64,000 nucleotides of DNA from Petrolisthes cinctipes (GCA_033782935.1 JAWQEG010000167.1:1361001-1425000), one strand, 5' to 3'; positions 29,685-44,657 are shown, counted from the stretch's first letter. Notes: generated from the sequence alone by a model not told the origin. A program made the numbers and translations.

Positions 29685-32600
29685 TTTAGCACCTAAAATA
29701 TCGATTTTTAGCATGTTTTGGGCCTATATTTTAAAAATATTCTAGGACTGAGTAGGCATGTACAGATCGATTCTGGAACCCAAAAATATCGAATTTTCGG
29801 GTGTTTTGAGCCTGAATTTGAGATATAAACGGGTACAGAAGATGCATTCACATATCGACTTTGGGCACCCAAAATATCGATTTTTAGTATGTTTTGGGCC
29901 AAAATTTTGAAAATATTCTATCACTGAGTAGACATGTACAGATTGCTTCTGGGACCCAGAAATATCGAATTTTCGGGTGTTTTGAGCCTGAATTTGGGAT
30001 ATAAACAAGTACAAAAAATGTATTCACATATCGAATTTGGACACCTAAAATATCGAATTTCAGCATATTTTAGGCCTATATTTTAAAAACATTCTAGCAC
30101 TAAGTAGACATGTACAGATTGCTTCTGGGACACAAAAATATCGAATTTTCGGGTGTTTTAAGCCTGAATTTGGGATATAAACGGGTACAAAAGATGTATG
30201 CACATATCTACTTTTTGCCCCTATAATATCGATTTTGAGCATGTTTTGGGTCTGTATTTTGAAAACATTCTATCACTGAATAGACATGTACAGATTGCTT
30301 CTGGGACCCAGAAATATCGAATTTTCGGGTGTTTTGAGCCTGAATTTGGGATATAAACAAGTACAAAAAATGTATTCACATATCGAATTTGGACACCTAA
30401 AATATCGAATTTTAGCATGTTTTAGGCCTATATTTTAAAAACATTCTAGCACTAAGTAGACATGTACAGATTGCTTCTGGGACACAAAAATATCGAATTT
30501 TCGGGTGTTTTAAGCCTGAATTTGGGATATAAACGGGTACAAAAGATGTATGCACATATCTACTTTTTGCCCCTAAAATATCGATTTTGAGCATGTTTTG
30601 GGCCTATATTTTAAAAATATTCTAGGACTGAGTAGGCATGTACAGATCGATTCTGGGACAAAAAAATATCGAATTTTCGGGTGTTTTGAGCCTGAATTTG
30701 AGATATAAACGGGTACAGAAGATGCATTCACATATCGACTTTGGGCACCCAAAATATCGATTTTGAGCATGTTTTAAGTCTGTATTTTGAAAACATTCTA
30801 GCAAAGAGTAGGCATGTACAGATCGCTTCTGGGACCCGAAAATATCGAATTTTCGAGTGTTTTGAGCCTGAATTTGAGATATAAACGGGTACAGAAGATG
30901 CATGCACATATCGACTTTGGGCACCCAAAATATCGATTTTGAGCATGTTTTTGGCATCTATTTTGAAAATACTCTACTACGAAGTAGGCATGTACAGATC
31001 GCTTCTGGGACACAAAAACATCGAATTTTTGGGTGTTTTGAGCCAGAATTTCAGATATATACGGGTACAGAAGATGCATGCACATATCGACTTTGGACAC
31101 CTAAATTATAGATTTTTAGCATGTTTTGAGTCTATATTTTGAAAACTTTCTAGCACTGAGTAGGCATGTACAGATCGCTTCTGGAACCCAAAAATATTGA
31201 ATTTTGGGGGGTTTTGTGCCTAAATTTGAGATATAAACGGGTACTGAAAATGCATGCACATATCGACTTTTTGCACCTAAAATATCGATTTTGAGCATGT
31301 TTTGGGTCTGTATTTTGAAAACATTCTAGCAAAGAGTAGGCATGTACAGATCGCTTCAGGGACCCAAAAATATCGAATTTTCGGGTGTTTTGAGCGTGAA
31401 TTTTAAATATAAACGGGTACAAAAGATATATTCACATATCGACTTTGGACACCTAAAATATCGATTTTTAGCATGCATTAAGCCTATATTTTGAAAAAAT
31501 TTTAGCACTGAGTAGGCATGTAAATATCCCTTCTGGGACCCAAAATTATCGAATTTTCGGGTGTTTTGAGCCTGAATTTGAGATATAAACCGGTACAGAA
31601 AATGCATGCTCATATCGACATTTAGCACCTAAAATATCGATTTTTAGCATGTTTTGGGCCTACATTTAAAAAATATTCTAGCACTGAGTAGGCATAAACA
31701 GATCGCTTCTGGGACCCCAAAATATCGATTTTTCGGGTGTTTTGAACCTGAATTTGAGATATAAACGGGTACAGAAGATGTATGCACATATCGACTTTGG
31801 GCACCCAAAATATCGATTTTAAGCATGTTTTAGGCATCTATTTTGAAAATACTCTAACACGAAGTAGGCATGTACAGATCGCTTCTGGGACACAAAAATA
31901 TTGAATTTTCGGGTATTTTTAGCCTGAATTTGAGATATAATCGGGTACAGAAGATGCATGCACATATCGACTTTGGGCAGATAAAATATCAATTTTCAGC
32001 ATGTTTTGGGCCTGTATTTTGAAAGTACTCTAACACGGAGTAGGCATGTTCAGATCGCTTCTGGGACCCCAATATATCGAATTTTCGGTTGTTTTGAGCC
32101 TGAATTTGGGATATAAACGGGTACAAAGGATGTATGCACATATTGACTTTGGACACATAAATTATAGATTTATAGCATGTTTTGAGCCTATATTTTGAAA
32201 ACGTTCTAGCACTGAGTTGGCATGTACACATCGCTTCTGGAACCCAAAAATATTGAATTTTCCGTGGTTTTGAGCCTGAATTTGAGATATAAACGGGTAC
32301 TGAAGATGCATGCACATATCGACTATGTGGAGCTAAAATATCGATTTTCAGCATGTTTTGGGCATGTATTTTGAAAATATTCTAACACGGAGTAGGCATG
32401 TACAGATCGCTTCTGGGACCCAAAAATATCGAATTTTCGGTTGTTTTGAGCCTGAATTTGAGATATAATCGGGTACTGAAGATGCATGCACATATCGACT
32501 TTTAGCACCTAAAATATCGATTTTGAGCATGTTTTGGGTCTGTATTTTATAAAACATTCTAGCAAAGAGTAGGCATGTACAGATTGCTTCTGGGACCCAA

Positions 32601-35079
32601 AAATATCGATTTTTCGGGTGTTTTGAGCCTGAATTTGAGATATAAACGGGTACAGAAGATGCATGCACATATCGACTTTGGGCACCCAAAATATTGATTT
32701 TGAGCATGTTTTAGGCATCTATTTTGAAAATACTCTAACACGAAGTAGGCATGTGCAGATCGCTTTTGGGACACAAAAATATTGAATTTTCGGGTATTTT
32801 TAGCCTGAATTTGAGATATAATCGGGTACAGAAGATGCATGCACATATCGACTTTGGGCAGATAAAATATCAATTTTCAGCATGTTTTGGGCCTGTATTT
32901 TGAAAGTACTCTAACACAGAGTAGGCATGTTCAGATCGCTTCTGGGACCCCAAAATATCGAATTTTCGGTTGTTTTGAGCCTGAATTTGGGATATAAACG
33001 GGTACAAAAGATGTATGCACATATCGACTTTGGACACATAAATTATAGATTTATAGCATGTTTTGAGCCTATATTTTGAAAACGTTCTAGCACTGAGTAG
33101 GCATGTACAGATCGCTTCTGGAACCCAAAAATATTGAATTTTCCGTGGTTTTGAGCCTGAATTTGAGATATAAACGGGTACTGAAGATGCATGCACATAT
33201 CGACTATGTGGAGCTAAAATATCGATTTTCAGCATGTTTTGGGCATGTATTTTGAAAATATTCTAACACGGAGTAGGCATGTACAGATCGCTTCTGGGAC
33301 CCAAAAATATCGAATTTTCGGTTGTTTTGAGCCTGAATTTGAGATATAATCGGGTACTGAAGATGCATGCACATATCGACTTTTAGCACCTAAAATATCG
33401 ATTTTGAGCATGTTTTGGGTCTGTATTTTATAAAACATTCTAGCAAAGAGTAGGCATGTACAGATTGCTTCTGGGACCCAAAAATATCGATTTTTCGGGT
33501 GTTTTGAGCCTGAATTTGAGATATAAACGGGTACAGAAGATGCATGCACATATCGACTTTGGGCACCCAAAATATTGATTTTGAGCATGTTTTAGGCATC
33601 TATTTTGAAAATACTCTAACACGAAGTAGGCATGTACAGATCGCTTTTGGGACACAAAAATATTGAATTTTTGGGTGTTTTGAGCCTGAATTTGAGATAT
33701 AATCGGGTACAGAAGATGCATGCACATATCGACTTTGGGCAGATAAAATATCAATTTTCAGCATGTTTTGGGCCTGTATTTTGAAAGTACTCTAACACAG
33801 AGTAGGCATGTTCAGATCGCTTCTGGGACCCCAAAATATCGAATTTTCGGTTGTTTTGAGCCTGAATTTGGGATATAAACGGGTACAAAAGATGTATGCA
33901 CATATCGACTTTGGACACCTAAATTATAGATTTATAGCATGTTTTGAGCCTATATTTTGAAAACGTTCTAGCACTGAGTAGGCATGTACAGATCGCTTCT
34001 GGGACAAAAAAATATCGAATTTTCGGGTGTTTTCAGCCTGAATTTGGGAAATAAACGGGTATAGAAGATGCATACACATATTGACTTTATGAACCTAAAA
34101 TATCGATTTTGAGCATGTTTTGGGCCTGTATTTTGAAAATGCTCTAACACGGAGTAGGCATGTACAGATCGCTTCAGGGACCCAAAAATATCGAATTTTC
34201 GGGTGTTTTGAGCGTGAATTTTAAATATAAACGGGTACAAAAGATATATTCACATATCGACTTTGGACACCTAAAATATCGATTTTTAGCATGCATTAAG
34301 CCTATATTTTGAAAACATTTAGCACTGAGTAGGCATGTAAATATCCCTTCTGGGACCCAAAATTATCGAATTTTCGGGTGTTTTGAGCCTGAATTTGAGA
34401 TATAAACCGGTACAGAAAATGCATGCTCATATCGACATTTAGCACCTAAAATATCGATTTTTAGCATGTTTTGGGCCTACATTTAAAAAATATTCTAGCA
34501 CTGAGTAGGCATAAACAGATCGCTTCTGGGACCCCAAAATATCGATTTTTCGGGTGTTTTGAACCTGAATTTGAGATATAAACGGGTACAGAAGATGTAT
34601 GCACATATCGACTTTGGGCACCCAAAATATCGATTTGAAGCATGTTTTAGGCATCTATTTTGAAAATACTCTAACACGAAGTAGGCATGTACAGATCGCT
34701 TCTGGGACACAAAAATATTGAATTTTCGGGTATTTTTAGCCTGAATTTGAGATATAATCGGGTACAGAAGATGCATGCACATATCGACTTTGGGCAGATA
34801 AAATATCAATTTTCAGCATGTTTTGGGCCTGTATTTTGAAAGTACTCTAACACGGAGTAGGCATGTTCAGATCGCTTCTGGGACCCCAATATAACGAATT
34901 TTCGGTTGTTTTGAGCCTGAATTTGGGATATAAACGGGTACAAAGGCTGTATGCACATATTGACTTTGGACACATAAATTATAGATTTATAGCATGTTTT
35001 GAGCCTATATTTTGAAAACGTTCTAGCACTGAGTTGGCATGTACACATCGCTTCTGGAACCCAAAAATATTGAATTTTC
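29685..35079 (+). repeat. 5,633-bp tandem duplication, copy 2 (5,395 bp present)
   Basis: This copy follows copy 1 directly, joined inside TTTAGCACCTAAAATATCG, a stretch common to both monomer types. The match to copy 1 ends at 35,079: there GAATTTTCGGTTG replaces GAATTTTCCGTGG and the array passes into a different monomer order. About 240 bp of the unit are therefore missing at the right end, so this is not a whole number of cycles. Confidence 0.92.
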
Positions 35080-37183
35080 GGTTGTTTTGAGCCTGAATTT
35101 GAGATATAATCGGGTACTGAAGATGCATGCACATATCGACTTTTAGCACCTAAAATATCGATTTTGAGCATGTTTTGGGTCTGTATTTTATAAAACATTC
35201 TAGCAAAGAGTAGGCATGTACAGATTGCTTCTGGGACCCAAAAATATCGATTTTTCGGGTGTTTTGAGCCTGAATTTGAGATATAAACGGGTACAGAAGA
35301 TGCATGCACATATCGACTTTGGGCACCCAAAATATTGATTTTGAGCATGTTTTAGGCATCTATTTTGAAAATACTCTAACACGAAGTAGGCATGTACAGA
35401 TCGCTTCTGGGACACAAAAATATTGAATTTTCCGTGGTTTTGAGCCTGAATTTGAGATATAAACAGGTACTGAAGATGCATGCACATATCGACTATGTGG
35501 AGCTAAAATATCGATTTTCAGCATGTTTTGGGCATGTATTTTGAAAATATTCTAACACGGAGTAGGCATGTACAGATCGCTTCTGGGACCCAAAAATATC
35601 GAATTTTCGGTTGTTTTGAGCATGAATTTGAGATATAATCGGGTACTGAAGATGCATGCACATATCGACTTTTAGCACCTAAAATATCGATTTTGAGCAT
35701 GTTTTGGGTCTGTATTTTATAAAACATTCTAGCAAAGAGTAGGCATGTACAGATTGCTTCTGGGACCCAAAAATATCGATTTTTCGGGTGTTTTGAGCCT
35801 GAATTTGAGATATAAACGGGTACAGAAGATGCATGCACATATCGACTTTGGGCACCCAAAATATTGATTTTGAGCATGTTTTAGGCATCTATTTTGAAAA
35901 TACTCTAACACGAAGTAGGCATGTACAGATCGCTTCTGGGACACAAAAATATTGAATTTTTGGGTGTTTTGAGCCTGAATTTGAGATATAAACGGGTACT
36001 GAAGATGCAGGCACATATCGACTTTTTGTACCTAATATATCGATTTTGAGCATGTTTTGGGTCTGTATCTTGAAAACATTCTAAGAAGGAGTAGGCATGT
36101 ACAGATTGCTTCTGGGACACAAAAATATCTAATTTTCGGGCGTTTTAAGCCTGAATTTGAGATATAAACGGGTAAAGAAGATGCATGCACATATCGACTT
36201 TGGGCACCCGAAATATCGATTTTTAGTATGTTTTAAGCCTATAATTTCAAAACATTCTGGCACTGAGTAGACATGAAGAGATCGCTTCTGGGACTCAATA
36301 ATATCGAATTTTCGGATCTATTGAGCTTGAATTTGGGATATAAACGGTTACAGAAGATGCATACACATATTGACTTTGGGCACCTCAAATATCGATTTTC
36401 AGCATGTTTTTGGCATGTATTTTGAAAATACTCTAACAAGGAATAGGCATGTACAGATCGCTTCTGGGACCCAAAAATATCGAATTTTTGGGTATTTTGA
36501 GCCTGAATTTGAGATATAATCGAGTACAGAAGATGCATGCACATATCGACTTTGGGCACCTAAAATATCGATTTTCAGCATGTTTTATGGCCTGTATTTT
36601 GAAAGTACTCTAACACGAAGTAGGCATGTACAGATCGCATCTGGGACCCAAAATATTGAATTTTCGGGTGTTTTGAGCCTGAATTTGAGATATAAACGGG
36701 TACAGAAGATGCATTCACATATCGACTATGGGCAGCTAAAATACCGATTTTCAGCATGTTTTGGCCATGTATTTTGAAAATACTCAAACACGGAGTAGGC
36801 ATATACAGATCGCTTCTGGGACCCAAAAATATTGAATTTTCGGGTGATTTGAGCCTGTATTTGAGATATAAACGGGTACAGAAGATGCATGCACATATCG
36901 ACTATGTGAAGCAAAAATATCGATTTTCAGCATGTTTTGGGCATGTATTTTGAAAATACTCTAACACGGAGTAGGCATGTACATATCGCTTCTGGGACCC
37001 AAAAATATCGAATTTTCGGTTGTTTTGAGCCTGAATTTGAGATATAATCGTGTACTGAAGATCCATGCACATATCGACTTTTAACACCTAAAATATCGAT
37101 TTTGGGCATGTTTTGGGTCTGTATTTAAAAAAAAAATTCTAGCAAAGAGTAGGCATGTACAGATCGCTTCTGGGACCCAAAAA

Positions 37184-40100
37184 TATTGAATTTTCGGGTA
37201 TTTTTAGCCTGAATTTGTGATATAATCGGGTACAGAAGATGCATGCACATATCGACTTTGGGCAGATAAAATATCAATTTTCAGCATGTTTTGGGCCTGT
37301 ATTTTGAAAGTACTCTAACACGGAGTAGGCATGTTCAGATCGCTTCTGGGACCCAAAAATATTAAATTTTCGGGTGATTTGAGCCTGAATTTGAGATATA
37401 ATTGGGTACTGAAGATGCATGCACATATCGACTTATAGCACCTAAAATATCGATTTTGAGCATGTTTTGGGTCTGTATTTTATAAAACATTCTAGCAAAG
37501 AGTAGGCATGTACAGATCGCTTATGGGACCCAAAAATATCGATTTTTTGGGTGTTTTGAGCTTGAATTTGAGATATAAACTGGTACAGAAGATTTATGCA
37601 CATATCGACTTTGGGCACCCAAAATATCGATTTTAAGCATTTTTTTGGCATCTATTTTGAAAATACTCTAACACGAAGTAGGCATGTACAGATTGCTTCT
37701 GGGACACAAAAATATTGAATTTTCGGGTGTTTTGAGCCTGAATTTGAGATATAAACGGGTACTAAAGATGCAGGCACATATCGACTTTTTGCACCTAATA
37801 TATCGATTTTGAGCATGTTTTGGGTCTCTATCTTGAAAACTTTCTAAGAAGGAGTAGGCATGTACAGATGGCTTCTGGGACACAAAAATATCTAGTTTTC
37901 GGATGTTAGAGCCTGAATTTGGGATATAAACGGGTACAAAAGATGTATGCACATATCGACTTTGGACACCAAAAATATTGATTTTTAGCATGTTTTAAGA
38001 CTATATTTTGAAAACATTCTGGTACTGAGTAGACATGTACAGATCGCTTCTGGGACCCCAAAATACCGAATTTTCGGATCTTTTGAGCCTGAATTTGGGA
38101 TATAAACGGGTACAGAAGATGCATACACATATTGACTTTGGGCACCTCAAATATCGATTTTCAGCATGTTTTAGGCCTGTATTTTGAAAATACTCTAACA
38201 ATGAATAGGCATGTACAGATCGCTTCTGGGACCAAAAAATATCGAATTTTTGGGTATTTTGAGCCTGAATTTGAGATATAAACGGGTACAGAAGATGCAT
38301 TCACATACCGACTTTGGACACCTAAATTATAGATTCTTAGCATGTTTTGAGCCTATATTTTGAAAACTTTCTAGCTCTAAGTAGGCATGTACAGATCGCT
38401 TCTGGAACCCAAAAAAAATGAATTTTCCGTTGTTTCGAGCCTGAATTTGAGATATAAACGGGTACAGAAGATGCATGCACATATCGACTTTATGCACCTA
38501 AAATATCGATTTTCAGCATGTTTTGGGCCTGTATTTTGAAAGTACTCTAACACGGAGTAGGCATGTACAGATCTCTTCTGGGACCCAAAAATATCGAGTT
38601 TTCGGGTGTTTTGAGCCTGAATTTGAGATATAAACGGGTACATAAGATGCATACACATATCGACTAAGGGCAGATAAAATATCGATTTTCAGCATGTTTT
38701 GGGCATGTATTTTGAAAATACTCTAACTCGGAGTAGGCATGTACAGATCGCTTCTGGGACAAAAAAACATCGAATTTTCAGGAGTTTTGAGCCTTAATTT
38801 GAGATATAAACGGGTACAGAAGATGCATGTAGATATCGACTTTGGGCACCCAAAATATCGATATTTAGCATGTTTTAGGCTTATATTTCGAAAGTATTCT
38901 AGCAATGAGTAGGCATGTACAGATCGCTTCTGGGACAAAAAAATATCGAGTTTTCGGGTGTTTTCAGCCTGAATTTTGGATATAAACGGGTACAGAAGAT
39001 GAATACACATATTGACTTTGGGAACCTAAAATATCGATTTTGAGCATGTTTTGGGCATGTATTTTGAAAATACTCTAACACGGAGTAGGCATGTACAGAT
39101 CGCTTCTGGGACCCAAAATTATCGAATTTTCGGGTGTTTTGAGTCTGAATTTGAGATATAAACGGGTACAGAAAATGCATGCTCATATCAACATTTAGCA
39201 CCTAAAATATCGATTTTTAGCATGTTTTGGGCCTATATTTTAAAAATATTCTAGCACTGAGTAGGCATGTACAGATCGCTTCTGGGACAAAAAAATATCG
39301 AATTTTCGGGTGTTTTAAGCCTGAATTTGGGATATATACGGGTACAGAAGATGCATGCACATATCGACTTTGGACACCTAAATTATAGATACCTAGCATG
39401 TTTTGAGCCTATATTTTGAAAACTTTCTAGCACTGAGTAGGCATGTACAGATCGCTTCCGGAACCCAAAAATAATGAATTTTCCGTTGTTTTGAACCTGA
39501 ATTTGAGATATAAACGGGTACGGAAGATACATGCAGATATCGACTTTTTGCACCTAAAATATCGATTTTGAGCAAGTTTTGGGTCTGTATCTTGAAAACA
39601 TTCTAGCAAAGAGTAGGCATGTACAGATTGCTTCTGGGACACAAAAATATCGAATTTTTTGGTGTTTTGAGGCTGAATTTGAGATATAAACGGGTACAGA
39701 AGAAGCATGCACATATCGACTTTGGGAACCTAAAATATCGATTTTCAGCATGTTTTGGTATGTATTTTGAAAATACTCTAACTCGGAGTAGGCATGTACA
39801 GATCGCTTCTGGGACGCAAAATTATCGAATTTTCGGGTGTTTTGAGTCTGCATTTGAGATATAAACGGGTACAGAAAATGCATGCTCATATCAACATTTA
39901 GCACCTAAAATATCAATTTTTAGCATGTTTTGGGCCTATATTTTAAAAATATTCAAGCACTGAGTAAGCATGTACAGATCGCTTGTGGGACAAAAAAATA
40001 TCAAATTTTCGGGTGTTTTGAGCCTGTATTTGGGATATAAACGGGTACAAAAGATGTATGCACATATCGACTTTGGACACCTAAAATATCGATTTTTAGT

Positions 40101-40579
40101 ATGTTTTAAGCCTATATTTTAAAAACATTCTAGCACTGAGTAGGCATGTACGGATCGCTTCTGGGACACAAAAATATCGAATTTTTGGGTGTTTTGAGCC
40201 TGAATTTGAGATATATACGGGTACAGAAGATGCATGCACATATCAACTTTTTGCACCTAAAATATTGATTATGAGCAAGTTTTGGGTCTGTATCTTGAAA
40301 ACATTCTAGCAAAGAGTAGGCATGTACAGATCGCTTCTGGGACCCAAAAATACCGAATATTTTGGTGTTTTGAGGCTGAATTTGAGATATAAACGAGTAC
40401 AGAAGATGCATGCACATACCGACTTTGGGCACCTAAAATATCGATTTTCAGCATGTTTTGGGTTTGTATTTTAAAAATACTCTAACACGGAGTAGGCATG
40501 TACAGATCGCTTCTGGGACACAAAAATATCGAATTTTCGGGAGTTATGAGGCTAAATTTGAGATATAAACGGGTACAGA
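37184..40579 (+). repeat. Monomeric satellite between duplicated blocks
   Basis: About 19 monomers of mixed type. Local resemblances exist to 15-16 kb and 26-27 kb, but I found no long block at a constant offset. Monomers with GGGACAAAAAAATATCG and TTAGCATGTTTTAAG variants alternate irregularly. Confidence 0.8.
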
Positions 40580-42620
40580 AGATGCATGCACATATCGACT
40601 TTGGACACCTAAATTATAGATTCTTAGCATCTTTTGAGCCTATATTTTGAAAACTTTCTAGCACTGAGTAGGCATGTACAGATCGCTTCTGGAACCCAAA
40701 AATATTGAATTTTCCGTTGTTTTGAGCCTGAATTTGAGATATAAACGGGTACGGAAGATGCATGCAGATATCGACTTTTTGCACGTAAAATATCGATTTT
40801 TAAGCAAGTTTTGGGTCTGTATCTTGAAAACATTCTAACAAAAAGTAGGCATGTACAGATCGCTTCTGGGACACAAAAATACCGAATTTTTGGGTGTTTT
40901 GAGGCTGAATTTGAGATATAAACGGGTACAGAAGATGCATGCACATATCGACTTTGGGCACCTAAAATATCGATTTTCAGCATGTTTTGGGTCTGTATTT
41001 TGAAAGTACTCTAACACGGAGTAGGCATGTACAGATCTCTTCTGGGACCCAAAAATATCGAGTTTTCGGGTGTTTTGAGCCTGAATTTGAGATATAAACG
41101 GGTACAGAAGATGCAAGCACATATCGACTATGGGTAGATAAAATATCGATTTTCAGAATGTTTTGGGCATGTATTTTGAAAATACTCTAAATCGGAGTAG
41201 GCATGTACAGATCTGTTCTGGGACCCAAAAATATCGAATTTTCGGGTGTTTTGAGCCAGAATTTGAGATATAAACGGGTACAGAAGATGCATACACATAT
41301 CGATTTTGGACACCTAAAATATCGATTTTGAACATGTTTTGGGTCTGTATCTTGAAAACATTCTAGCAAGGAGTAGGCATGTACAGATGCATACACATAT
41401 TGACTTTGGGCACCTATAATATCGATTTTCAGCATGTTTTGGGTTTGTATTTTGAAAATACACTGACACGGAGTTGGCATTTACAGATCGCTTTTAAGAC
41501 CCAAAAACATTGAATTTTTGGGTGTCTTGAGCCTGAATTTGAGATGTAAACGGGTACTGAAGATGCATGCACATATCGACTTTGGACACCTAAAATATCG
41601 ATTTTTAGCATGTAATGAGCCTATATTTTGAAAACATTCTAGCACTGAGTAGTAATGTACAGATCGCTTCTGGGACCTAAAAATATCGAATTTTCGGGTG
41701 TTTTGAACATGAATTTGAGATATAAACGGGTACTGAAGATGAATTCACATATCGACTTTTTGCACCTAAAATATCGATTTTGAGCATGTTTTGAGCCTGT
41801 ATTTTGAAAATACTCTAACACGGAGTAGGCATGTACAGATCGCTTTTGGATCATGAAAATATCGAATTTTCAGGTGTTATGACGCTGAATTTTAGATATA
41901 AAGGGGTACAGAAGATGCATGCAGATATCGACTTTGGGCACCCAAAATATCGATTTTTAGCATGTTTTAGGCTTATATTTTGAAAGTATTCTAGCATTGA
42001 GTAGGCATGTACAGATCGCTTCAGGGACTTAAAAATATCGAATTTTCGGGTGTTTTGAGCCTGAATTTGGGATATAAACGGGTACAAAAGATGTATGCAC
42101 ATATCGACTTTGGACACCTAAAATATCGATTTTTAGCATGTTTTTAAGCCTATATTTTGATAACATTCTAGCACTGAGTATACATGTACAGATTGCTTCT
42201 GGGCCCCAAAAATATTGAATTTTTGTGTGTTTTGATCCTTAATTTGACATATAAACGGGTACTGAATATGCAGGCACATATCGACTTTTTGTTCCTAAAT
42301 TATCGATTTTGAGCTTGTTTTGTGTCTGTATCTTGAAAACATTTAAGCAAGGAGTAGAAATGTACAGATTGATTCTGTGACCCCAAAATATCGAATTTTC
42401 GGGTGTTTTTAACCTTAATTTGAGATATAAACGGGTACAGAAGATGCATGCACATATCGACTTTGGATACCTAAAATATCGATTTTTAGCATGTTTTAAG
42501 CCTATATTTTGAAAACATTCTAGCAAGGAGTAAACATGTACAGATCACTTCTGGGACCCTAAAATATCGAATTTTCCGTTGTTTTGAGCCTGAATTAGAG
42601 ATATAAACGGGTACAGAAGA
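40580..42620 (+). repeat. About 2.04-kb satellite duplication, copy 1
   Basis: This run, starting at the monomer with TAGATTCTTAGCATC, recurs at 42,795-44,657. The offset is 2,214-2,215 bp at the left and 2,038 bp at the right. The difference equals one monomer (about 41,120-41,300), present here and missing from copy 2. It contains the 100-bp shortened monomer at about 41,386, which is shared by both copies and so predates the duplication. Confidence 0.85.
41336..41435 (+). repeat. Shortened satellite monomer (100 bp), 76-bp deletion
   Basis: GTAGGCATGTACAG of half B joins ATGCATACACAT of half A at about 41,386. Equivalent points are 276 bp apart (176 + 100) across this place, giving a 76-bp loss. 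The word GTACAG occurs at corresponding places in both halves and forms the junction. The same form is found near 43,424 (the duplicate) and near 47,218. Confidence 0.82.
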
Positions 42621-42794
42621 TGCATGCACATATTGACTATGGGCACATAAAATATCGATTTTCAGCATGTTTTGGCCATGTATTTTGAAAAATACTCAAA
42701 CACGAAGTAGGCATATACAGATCGCTTCTGGGACCCAAAAATATCGAATTTTCGGGTATTTTGAGCCTGAATTTGAGATATATACGGGTACAGA

Positions 42795-44657
42795 AGATGC
42801 ATGCACATATCGACTTTGGACACCTAAATTATAGATTCTTAGCATCTTTTGAGCCTATATTTTGAAAACTTTCTAGCACTGAGTAGGCATGTACAGATCG
42901 CTTCTGGAACCCAAAAATATTGAATTTTCCGTTGTTTTGAGCCTGAATTTGAGATATAAACGGGTACGGAAGATGCATGCAGATATCGACTTTTTGCACG
43001 TAAAATATCGATTTTGAGCAAGTTTTGGGTCTGTATCTTGAAAACATTCTAACAAAAAGTAGGCATGTACAGATCGCTTCTGGGACACAAAAATACCGAA
43101 TTTTTGGGTGTTTTGAGGCTGAATTTGAGATATAAACGGGTACAGAAGATGCATGCACATATCGACTTTGGGCACCTAAAATATCGATTTTCAGCATGTT
43201 TTGGGTCTGTATTTTGAAAGTACTCTAACACGGAGTAGGCATGTACAGATCTCTTCTGGGACCCAAAAATATCGAATTTTCGGGTGTTTTGAGCCAGAAT
43301 TTGAGATATAAACGGGTACAGAAGATGCATACACATATCGATTTTGGACACCTAAAATATCGATTTTGAGCATGTTTTGGGTCTGTATCTTGAAAACATT
43401 CTAGCAAGGAGTAGGCATGTACAGATGCATACACATATTGACTTTGGGCACCTATAATATCGATTTTCAGCATGTTTTGGGTTTGTATTTTGAAAATACA
43501 CTAACACGGAGTTGGCATTTACAGATCGCTTTTAAGACCCAAAAACATTGAATTTTTGGGTGTCTTGAGCCTGAATTTGAGATGTAAACGGGTACTGAAG
43601 ATGCATGCACATATCGACTTTGGACACCTAAAATATCGATTTTTAGCATGTAATGAGCCTATATTTTGAAAACATTCTAGCACTGAGTAGTAATGTACAG
43701 ATCGCTTCTGGGACCTAAAAATATCGAATTTTCGGGTGTTTTGAACATGAATTTGAGATATAAACGGGTACTGAAGATGAATTCACATATCGACTTTTTG
43801 CACCTAAAATATCGATTTTGAGCATGTTTTGAGCCTGTATTTTGAAAATACTCTAACACGGAGTAGGCATGTACAGATCGCTTTTGGATCATGAAAATAT
43901 CGAATTTTCAGGTGTTATGACGCTGAATTTTAGATATAAAGGGGTACAGAAGATGCATGCAGATATCGACTTTGAGCACCCAAAATATCGATTTTTAGCA
44001 TGTTTTGGGCTTATATTTTGAAAGTATTCTAGCATTGAGTAGGCATGTACAGATCGCTTCAGGGACTTAAAAATATCGAATTTTCGGGTGTTTTGAGCCT
44101 GAATTTGGGATATAAACGGGTACAAAAGATGTATGCACATATCGACTTTGGACACCTAAAATATCGATTTTTAGCATGTTTTTAAGCCTATATTTTGATA
44201 ACATTCTAGCACTGAGTATACATGTACAGATCGCTTCTGGGACCCAAAAATATTGAATTTTTGGGTGTTTTGATCCTTAATTTGACATATAAACGGGTAC
44301 TGAATATGCAGGCACATATCGACTTTTTGTTCCTAAATTAATGATTTTGAGCTTGTTTTGTGTCTGTATCTTGAAAACATTTAAGCAAGGAGTAGAAATG
44401 TACAGATTGATTCTGTGACCCCAAAATATCGAATTTTCGGGTGTTTTTAACCATAATTTGAGATATAAACGGGTACAGAAGATGCATGCACATATCGACT
44501 TTGGATACCTAAAATATCGATTTTTAGCATGTTTTAAGCCTATATTTTGAAAACATTCTAGCAAGGAGTAAACATGTACAGATCACTTCTGGGACCCTAA
44601 AATATCGAATTTTCCGTTGTTTTGAGCCTGAATAAGAGATATAAACGGGTACGGAAG
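42795..44657 (+). repeat. About 2.04-kb satellite duplication, copy 2 (one monomer shorter)
   Basis: Second copy of 40,580-42,620. It retains the private variants TAGTAATGTACAG, TTTTGGATCATG and TTTGACATATAAACG in the same order. Scattered single-base changes separate the copies, more than between the two 5.6-kb copies, so this event looks older. Confidence 0.85.

Larger units (their letters stand above)
17161..37183 (+). repeat. Long higher-order satellite block, copy 2, internally expanded (about 20 kb)
   Basis: This is the second copy of the block at 6,227-17,108. Its start and end match copy 1, but it is nearly twice as long. The extra length is a tandem duplication (24,052-35,079) with further repeats inside it. 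Small differences from copy 1 include loss of one monomer near 18,185, one monomer lost near 25,130, and a 10-bp deletion at about 22,720 (GCACTGTACAG instead of GCACTGAGTAGGCATGTACAG). Similarity is high enough that long stretches differ at only scattered bases. Confidence 0.82.
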
